Shown piece by piece: positions 5,576 through 9,922 of a stretch of DNA of 9,922 bases. Position 1 is the first letter of the stretch. Each line of letters opens with the position of its first letter. A program made the translations under genes and the position numbers. Source of the stretch: an uncultured Streptococcus sp. (lineage in GTDB: Bacteria; Bacillota; Bacilli; Lactobacillales; Streptococcaceae); the NCBI GenBank assembly GCA_905373305.1, contig CAJPSM010000044.1, positions 1-9,922 of the forward strand, given 5' to 3'. The notes under the pieces are model-generated. The model saw nothing but the letters and a program-made list of their open reading frames with translations, searched no databases and was not told where the DNA came from.

Positions 5576-7357
5576 ATGAAAACACAATCTAGTTTGGCTC
5601 GTTTGTGGAGCTATTTGAAAGCCTACCGTTTTTCTGTCTTTTTTGCAGTCTTTCTAAAAGTTTTAAGCGTAGTCATGAGTGTCTTGGAGCCTTTTGTATT
5701 GGGGTTAGCCATTACGGAGTTGACAAAGAATCTCTTAGATATGGCTAATGGTCTTGCAGGCGCTCATATCAATACTGGCTACATCGGAACTGTTTTAATC
5801 ATTTACCTCTTTAGAGGTCTCTTATATGAACTTGGGTCTTATTATTCCAACTATTTCATGACCAATGCAGTCCAGTCTATGACTCAGGATCTGCGAAATG
5901 AAATGACTGAAAAGCTCAATCGTATCCCAGTATCTTTCTTTGATAAACACCAGTTTGGTGATTTATTGGGGCGCTTTACCAGTGATGTTGAGACAGTGTC
6001 CAACGCTCTTCAACAGTCTTTCCTCCAAATTGTCAATGCCGTTCTGACGATTGTCCTCGTGATGGGAATGGTATTATACTTGAATTTTCAGTTGGCTATA
6101 GTGGTGATTCTATCCATTCCAGTGACCTATTTTGGTGCAAGAAGTATCCTGAAACGTTCTCAGCCTTATTTTAAAGAGCAGGCGGCTATTTTAGGACGGA
6201 TGAATGGCTATGTGCAGGAAAATCTCACCGGTTTTAATGTTTTGAAACTCTATGGTCGCGAGGAAACTTCTCATAAAGAGTTTTCTGAGATTACGGACGA
6301 CCTCCAACGTGTTGGCTTTAAAGCCAGCTTTATCTCTGGGCTCATGATGCCAGCCCTTCATGCTGTATCGGACTTGACCTATCTGATCGTTGCAGTTCTT
6401 GGTGGTTTGCAAGTGATTGCGGGTCGCTTGACAGTGGGGAATATGCAGGCCTTTGTTCAGTACGTTTGGCAGGTCAGCCAGCCTATCCAAAACATCACAC
6501 AACTTGCGGGTCAAATGCAAAGTGCTAAGTCTTCGTTAGACCGCATCTTCGATATCTTGGATGAGACAGAGGAAGTCAAGGGAGAAGAACTCGAAATCCT
6601 TGAACCCTTAACAGGTCAGGTGACCTTCCAACATGTTGACTTCCAGTATGTTGAAAACAAACCATTGATTCGAGACTTTAATCTGGAAGTTCAACCGGGA
6701 GAGATGGTGGCGATTGTTGGTCCTACTGGAGCTGGTAAGACGACCTTGATCAATCTGCTTATGCGCTTTTACGATGTCACAGCAGGCGCAATCTTGGTTG
6801 ACGGGCAGGATATTCGCCAGTTGTCACGACAAGACTACCGCCGTCAGTTTGGGATGGTCTTGCAGGATGCTTGGCTCTATGAAGGTACGATCAAAGAAAA
6901 CCTACGTTTTGGAAATCTTGACGCCAGTGACGAAGAAATAATAGAAGCTGCCAAAGCGGCAAATGTAGATCACTTTATCCGAACGCTTCCTAGTGGTTAC
7001 AACATGGAGATGAACCAAGAGTCCAGCAATATTTCCCTCGGACAAAAACAACTTTTGACCATCGCGCGTGCTCTCCTAGCCAATCCTAAAATTCTTATTT
7101 TGGATGAAGCGACTTCCTCTGTTGACACCCGTTTGGAACTTTTGATTCAAAAAGCCATGAAACGCTTGATGAAGGGAAGAACAAGCTTTGTCATCGCCCA
7201 CCGTCTCTCTACTATTCAAGAAGCGGATAAGATTCTCGTTCTTAAGGATGGACAGATTATTGAGCAGGGAAATCATGAAAGCTTGCTCCAAGAAAAAGGC
7301 TTTTATTATGATCTGTACCAAAGCCAATTTTCGAGCAAATCTGATCAAGTCAGCTAA
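5576..7357 (+). CDS. Heterodimeric ABC exporter, catalytic subunit (PatB/EfrB-like)
   Basis: The partner half-exporter has 593 residues, with six membrane segments (about 18-310) and a nucleotide-binding domain (about 345-593). Motifs are Walker A GPTGAGKTT (382-390), Q-loop Gln430, Walker B ILILDE with catalytic Glu511, D-loop SSVD (514-517) and H-loop His542 (VIAHRLST). Its signature is ISLGQ (486-490) instead of LSGGQ. The canonical ATP site of the dimer would therefore use this protein's Walker A/B and His with the upstream protein's LSGGQ, and the second site would be degenerate on both faces, as in TM287/288, BmrCD and LmrCD. The ATG lies 8 bases after the upstream stop, and its AGGAGG (5566-5571) overlaps that stop codon, so the two are tightly co-translated. 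A long first extracellular loop (about 51-68) is a small distinguishing trait. No strong terminator follows. Confidence 0.93.
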   Translation: MKTQSSLARLWSYLKAYRFSVFFAVFLKVLSVVMSVLEPFVLGLAITELTKNLLDMANGLAGAHINTGYIGTVLIIYLFRGLLYELGSYYSNYFMTNAVQSMTQDLRNEMTEKLNRIPVSFFDKHQFGDLLGRFTSDVETVSNALQQSFLQIVNAVLTIVLVMGMVLYLNFQLAIVVILSIPVTYFGARSILKRSQPYFKEQAAILGRMNGYVQENLTGFNVLKLYGREETSHKEFSEITDDLQRVGFKASFISGLMMPALHAVSDLTYLIVAVLGGLQVIAGRLTVGNMQAFVQYVWQVSQPIQNITQLAGQMQSAKSSLDRIFDILDETEEVKGEELEILEPLTGQVTFQHVDFQYVENKPLIRDFNLEVQPGEMVAIVGPTGAGKTTLINLLMRFYDVTAGAILVDGQDIRQLSRQDYRRQFGMVLQDAWLYEGTIKENLRFGNLDASDEEIIEAAKAANVDHFIRTLPSGYNMEMNQESSNISLGQKQLLTIARALLANPKILILDEATSSVDTRLELLIQKAMKRLMKGRTSFVIAHRLSTIQEADKILVLKDGQIIEQGNHESLLQEKGFYYDLYQSQFSSKSDQVS

Positions 7358-7424
7358 TAAAATAAAGCTAAATTTTTCTTAAATTATCAGTCAATTACAA
7401 CTTTTTTAATATGGGTTAATTTTC

Positions 7425-7453
7425 TTGCTTTTGTCTACTTGGAGTGGTATACT
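7425..7453 (+). promoter_or_regulatory. Promoter of dpr (extended -10)
   Basis: The -10 is TATACT (7448-7453, 5 of 6) with TG at 7445-7446. The -35 is weak (TTGCTT, 7425-7430), at a 17-base spacing. Transcription would start near 7460. I looked for a PerR/Fur-type 7-1-7 box around it and did not find a clear one. Confidence 0.65.
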
Positions 7454-7459
7454 GAGGTA

Positions 7460-7479
7460 GTAATCAATAATATGGTTAC
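7460..7479 (+). repeat. Small dyad at the predicted dpr transcription start
   Basis: GTAATC (7460-7465) and GGTTAC (7474-7479) form a 5-of-6 inverted repeat around eight A/T-rich bases, right at or after the expected start of transcription. This is a usual place for a repressor operator. It may be chance in such AT-rich DNA. Confidence 0.25.
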
Positions 7480-7505
7480 AAAAATAATTTTACGAGGTGA
7501 AAAAA

Positions 7506-8024
7506 ATGGTTGAATTGAAAAAAGATGCATTAAAAGACGTAACAACATTATCTAAATCAGCGCCTGAAGCGCTAGCAAAAACAAAGGAAGTGCTTAACCA
7601 AGCAGTAGCAGACTTGTATGTGGCTCACATTGCCCTTCACCAAGTACACTGGTACATGCGTGGTCGTGGTTTCCAAGTATGGCATCCTAAGATGGATGAA
7701 TACATGGATAGCCTAGATGGTTACCTTGATGAAGTCAGCGAACGCTTGATTACACTTGGTGGCAAACCATACTCTACATTAACAGAATTTCTTCAACACA
7801 GTGAAATCGAAGAAGAAGTTGGAGAATTCCGTAATGTAGAAGAAAGTTTGGAACGTGTCCTTGAAATTTATCGTTACTTCATCACTCTTTTCCAAAAAGC
7901 TTTGGATGTAACAGATGAAGAAGGTGATGATGTTACTAATGATATCTTCGTTGGTGCTAAGGCTGACCTTGAAAAAACAGTCTGGATGATTGCGGCAGAA
8001 CTAGGACAAGCTCCTGGTCTGTAA
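7506..8024 (+). CDS. dpr: Dps-like peroxide resistance protein (non-haem ferritin)
   Basis: Dpr assembles into a 12-subunit cytoplasmic shell that oxidises and stores iron with hydrogen peroxide, preventing Fenton damage. This matters in streptococci, which lack catalase and make peroxide. The product is 172 residues, matching streptococcal Dpr. The inter-subunit ferroxidase ligands are visible: His48 in HQVHWYMRG, His60 and Asp64 in WHPKMDEYMD, and Asp75 and Glu79 in LDEVSER, each one position off my memory of S. suis Dpr numbering. I chose the ATG at 7506. GAGGTGA (7494-7500) sits five bases before it, whereas an in-frame GTG at 7497 lies inside that ribosome site. The gene stands alone between its own promoter and a strong terminator. 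PerR control is known for dpr in some streptococci, but no clear PerR box is visible. Confidence 0.96.
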   Translation: MVELKKDALKDVTTLSKSAPEALAKTKEVLNQAVADLYVAHIALHQVHWYMRGRGFQVWHPKMDEYMDSLDGYLDEVSERLITLGGKPYSTLTEFLQHSEIEEEVGEFRNVEESLERVLEIYRYFITLFQKALDVTDEEGDDVTNDIFVGAKADLEKTVWMIAAELGQAPGL

Positions 8025-8052
8025 GATATAGTTGCTACCCCTTTTATCATGA

Positions 8053-8069
8053 GGTGCTTGATAAGTGCC
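8053..8069 (+). repeat. Small hairpin between the dpr stop and its terminator
   Basis: GGTGCTT and AAGTGCC pair (with two G-U pairs) around GAT. An overlapping alternative is TTATCA (8044-8049) with TGATAA (8059-8064). There is no T tract, and it lies before the true terminator. It may stabilise the 3' end of the dpr message. Confidence 0.3.
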
Positions 8070-8087
8070 CATGACCAATCATCTTTT

Positions 8088-8126
8088 AAAAGTCATGTAA
8101 CTGTAAAAAGTTGCATGACTTTTTTG
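8088..8126 (+). terminator. Strong intrinsic terminator after dpr
   Basis: The 15-base arms 8088-8102 and 8109-8123 pair fully, counting one T-G pair (core AGTCATG/CATGACT), around GTAAAA. Six T at 8120-8125 close the structure. The A-rich 5' side mirrors the T tract, so it could also work from the other strand. Confidence 0.93.
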
Positions 8127-8146
8127 TCTGCTAGACTTAGGACACA

Positions 8147-8175
8147 TTGTCAAAAGTAGGATTTTACGGTATAAT
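8147..8175 (+). promoter_or_regulatory. Promoter of the phnA-like / Pr6Pr operon
   Basis: The -35 is TTGTCA (8147-8152, 5 of 6), the spacer is 17 bases and the -10 is TATAAT (8170-8175, perfect). This is one of the best sigma-A promoters in the window. Transcription should start near 8182, leaving a leader of about 50 bases with no obvious structure. Confidence 0.87.
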
Positions 8176-8233
8176 AGTTGCTGTTCAATAATATATGAAT
8201 TTCAAAGAATAATTGTTAGTTTAAGGAGGACTT

Positions 8234-8572
8234 ATGAACAACTTACCAAATTGCCCAAAATGTAATTCAGAATATGTCTACGAGGATGGAAATCTCTTGG
8301 TATGCCCAGAGTGTGCCTATGAATGGAACCCTGCAGAAGTTGCAGAAGTAGAAGAAGGTGTTGTTGCTATCGATGCCAATGGAAATAAATTGGCTGACGG
8401 AGATACTGTAACCCTTATCAAGGACTTGAAAGTAAAAGGTGCGCCAAAGGACTTGAAACAAGGAACTCGTGTCAAAAATATCCGTATCGTAGAAGGCGAC
8501 CACAACATCGATTGTAAGATTGATGGTTTTGGAGCTATGAAATTGAAGTCAGAGTTTGTTAAGAAAATCTAG
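8234..8572 (+). CDS. PhnA/YjdM-family zinc-ribbon protein
   Basis: This 112-residue protein belongs to the PhnA (YjdM) family. An N-terminal zinc ribbon has two Cys pairs, CPKC (7-10) and CPEC (24-27). After an acidic hinge (about 34-42) comes the small beta-rich PhnA domain with the conserved DANGNKLADGDTV stretch (48-60) and DLKVKG (64-69). Members are often annotated 'alkylphosphonate utilization', from the E. coli phn neighbourhood, but PhnA is not part of the C-P lyase pathway and there is no phosphonate gene here, so I would not transfer that role. The molecular function is unknown to me; the ribbon may bind zinc and nucleic acid or protein. It has an excellent ribosome site (AAGGAGGA, 8223-8230) and is the first gene of a two-gene unit with the membrane protein that follows after 2 bases. 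Confidence 0.9.
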   Translation: MNNLPNCPKCNSEYVYEDGNLLVCPECAYEWNPAEVAEVEEGVVAIDANGNKLADGDTVTLIKDLKVKGAPKDLKQGTRVKNIRIVEGDHNIDCKIDGFGAMKLKSEFVKKI

Positions 8573-8574
8573 CC

Positions 8575-9198
8575 ATGAAACTGAACTACAAATTTATCTT
8601 TTATAGTCGTGTGCTCTTGTTCTTAGCGGCATTTACAGGAGTTTATTTGGAGATTACCAAGCATGGTGGTTTTGGTATGCTCCTTTACTACACAGTGTTG
8701 TCCAATCTTCTGGTAACGATTTTCACTGGCTATCTGCTCCGTGTGATGAGCCGTTCAGGTGAAAATTGGCAAAGTCCGACCCTGCTTCGTCTCAAGGGTG
8801 GCGTTACCATGAGTATCATGATTACCTGTGTGATTTACCATTTTATGCTTGCTCCGATTGCGACAGACTTTTACCGTGTGGAAAATTTCCTTTGCCATTA
8901 TATCGTTCCACTCTGGTTTTTAGCCGACACCCTCTTCTTTGATAAACGGGGTCAATACAAGATTTGGGATCCAGTCTTGTGGACCATCTTGCCCTTGGTT
9001 TATATGATTTTTGCCTTGTTTAACGGCCTGGTCTTAAAACTCAATATTCCAAATTCCAAGGACAATCCCTTCCCCTATTTCTTTTTAAATGTGAACAAGG
9101 GTTGGGACGTGGTCATCAAATGGTGTTTGATCATTTTTGCAGCGTATATGGTTGCAGGCTTTATCTTCTATCTGATCAAGCAAATCAAGCGAAAATAG
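8575..9198 (+). CDS. Pr6Pr / FAR-17a-AIG1-like six-segment membrane protein
   Basis: This 207-residue integral membrane protein has about six hydrophobic segments (roughly 8-26, 36-56, 77-95, 106-121, 134-154 and 180-203) and a basic C-terminus (KQIKRK). The family marks are YYTVLSNLL (38-46), LCHYIVPLWFL (106-116) and NPFPYFFLNV (164-173), which fit the bacterial Pr6Pr group related to eukaryotic AIG1/ADTRP. Human AIG1 and ADTRP are Thr/His-dependent membrane hydrolases of fatty-acid esters of hydroxy fatty acids. By motif position the equivalents here would be Thr40 and His108, but hydrolase activity in this bacterial protein is inference. The start ATG lies 2 bases after the phnA-like stop and has no good ribosome site, so translation probably depends on coupling to the upstream gene. 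It is close to a terminator. Confidence 0.82.
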   Translation: MKLNYKFIFYSRVLLFLAAFTGVYLEITKHGGFGMLLYYTVLSNLLVTIFTGYLLRVMSRSGENWQSPTLLRLKGGVTMSIMITCVIYHFMLAPIATDFYRVENFLCHYIVPLWFLADTLFFDKRGQYKIWDPVLWTILPLVYMIFALFNGLVLKLNIPNSKDNPFPYFFLNVNKGWDVVIKWCLIIFAAYMVAGFIFYLIKQIKRK

Positions 9199-9222
9199 TC
9201 TTCCTATTAGGAAAGTTAGGAC

Positions 9223-9256
9223 GGAGTCTTTAGTTCAATCGGGCTCCTTCTTTTCT
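9223..9256 (+). terminator. Probable terminator after the Pr6Pr-like gene
   Basis: GGAGTCT (9223-9229) and GGGCTCC (9241-9247) pair with two G-U pairs around an 11-base loop, followed by the T-rich TTCTTTTCTT. It is weaker than the other terminators here. A shorter TTCCT-ATT-AGGAA stem lies just upstream at 9201-9213. Confidence 0.6.
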
Positions 9257-9264
9257 TGCCACCT

Positions 9265-9278
9265 TCCTTTTAAAAGGA
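9265..9278 (+). repeat. Perfect 14-base palindrome upstream of the MFS gene
   Basis: TCCTTTTAAAAGGA is a perfect palindrome with no spacer, 33 bases before the MFS start codon. With no loop it is a better candidate for a DNA-binding site than for an RNA hairpin. A weak -10-like TATACA lies at 9293-9298, and the only -35 I can propose (TTTAAA, 17 bases upstream) would fall inside the palindrome. Confidence 0.4.
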
Positions 9279-9310
9279 TCAACAGTGAGAAATATACAGA
9301 AAGAAAATTC

Positions 9311-9922
9311 ATGAAACAATTTTTAGAACGGGCTAGTATTTTGGCTCTCTCCCTCGTTTTGATTACCTCCTTTTCCATCTCAAGTGCTCTGCCAGCCATG
9401 TTTGACTACTATCAAGGCTACCCCAAAGAACAAATCGAGCTCCTGGTCAGTCTCCCTTCTTTTGGAATCATGATTATGCTGGTTTTAAATGGGTTTTTGG
9501 AGCGTTTGCTTCCTGAACGACTTCAGATTAGTCTAGGACTTCTCATCCTCTCTATCGGGGGAACAGCCCCTTTCTGGTATCAGGATTACAACTTTGTCTT
9601 TGCGATGCGGATTTTATTTGGTTTGGGCGTGGGGATGATCAATGCCAAGGCCATTTCCATCATCAGCGAACGCTATCATGGAAAGACACGGATTCAGATG
9701 CTGGGTCTCCGCGGATCAGCAGAAGTTGTCGGGGCGTCGATTTTGACTCTAGTGGTAGGTCAACTCTTATCCTTGGGATGGACAGTGACCTTCTTGGCCT
9801 ACAGTGCGGGATTTTTAGTATTGATCCTTTATCTGCTCTTTGTCCCTTATGGGAAAGAAAAGAAAGAAACAAAGATAGAAGTGACAATCAACCAGCATCC
9901 TAGAATGGTGAAGACCAACATA
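9311..9922 (+). CDS. Major Facilitator Superfamily transporter, N-terminal half (3' end outside window)
   Basis: The frame opens at ATG 9311 and stays open for 204 codons to the window end with no stop, so this is the first half of a roughly 400-residue transporter. The N-terminus MKQFLERASILALSLVL leads into membrane segment 1 (about 8-28), followed by segments near 44-62, 72-90, 94-117, 134-155 and 157-179, and then a basic/acidic loop (KEKKETK) typical of the central cytoplasmic loop between the two bundles. The segment 2-3 loop has an MFS motif-A-like GFLERLLPER (61-70). Segment 4 has the RxxxGxxxG motif (R100, G104, G108 in RILFGLGVGM) seen in proton-driven antiporters. The upstream ribosome site is weak (GAAAG). 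The substrate cannot be told; drug or metabolite efflux is plausible. Truncation here is due only to the window edge. Confidence 0.88.
   Translation, partial: MKQFLERASILALSLVLITSFSISSALPAMFDYYQGYPKEQIELLVSLPSFGIMIMLVLNGFLERLLPERLQISLGLLILSIGGTAPFWYQDYNFVFAMRILFGLGVGMINAKAISIISERYHGKTRIQMLGLRGSAEVVGASILTLVVGQLLSLGWTVTFLAYSAGFLVLILYLLFVPYGKEKKETKIEVTINQHPRMVKTNI

Noticed and set aside
7352..7380. AGCT/AGCT hairpin plus T run as a terminator for the ABC operon
   Set aside because: The stem is only four pairs with a long AT loop; it is not credible as an intrinsic terminator.
7497..7505. GTG start for dpr
   Set aside because: This GTG is part of the GAGGTGA ribosome site itself; ATG 7506 has correct spacing and gives the usual length.
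9663..9887. A 74-codon - strand open frame near the right end
   Set aside because: It lies within the MFS transporter frame on the + strand, which is open for 204 codons and has clear membrane segments and MFS motifs.

Overview
The window is a low-GC Firmicutes chromosome segment that reads as Streptococcus, most likely a mitis/sanguinis-group species. The reasons are the protein sequences (L1, Apt, MetA, DnaD, TpiA, Dpr), the TTGACA/TATAAT promoters often with extended -10 TG elements, the AGGAGG-type ribosome sites, and streptococcal-style methionine control sites in front of metA. All genes lie on the + strand. I see no tRNA, rRNA, CRISPR array, insertion sequence, prophage or attachment site.

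Layout. Positions 1-340: the 3' end of rplA (ribosomal protein L1) and its intrinsic terminator. Positions 341-1015: apt as a single-gene unit with its own promoter and terminator. Positions 1016-2796: metA and dnaD, a two-gene unit. Its promoter is overlapped by two dyads matching the methionine-regulator (MtaR/CmhR, LysR-type) box, and its leader has a perfect stem-loop. Positions 2797-3715: tpiA, with a strongly biased 'highly expressed' codon choice, its own promoter and a strong terminator. Positions 3716-7357: two adjacent half-size ABC exporters that form an asymmetric heterodimer (PatAB/EfrAB/LmrCD-like), preceded by a terminator-like hairpin that may be an attenuator. Positions 7358-8126: dpr, a Dps-family iron-storage and peroxide-protection protein. 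Positions 8127-9256: a PhnA/YjdM-family zinc-ribbon protein and, 2 bases downstream, a six-segment membrane protein of the Pr6Pr/AIG1-like family. Positions 9257-9922: the N-terminal half of a Major Facilitator transporter running off the window.

How the genes relate. Most units are independent housekeeping functions: translation, purine salvage, methionine synthesis, replication restart, glycolysis. The second half holds transport, envelope and stress functions. From memory, pneumococcus has lytC between tpiA and dpr; here the ABC pair occupies that place, so this looks like a variable spot between conserved genes.

I do not see a wholly new system. The points most worth following up are the tandem MET-box promoter of metA, the Glu111 acetyl-CoA signature in MetA, the complementary degeneracy of the two ABC subunits with its leader hairpin, and the candidate Thr/His pair in the AIG1-like membrane protein.
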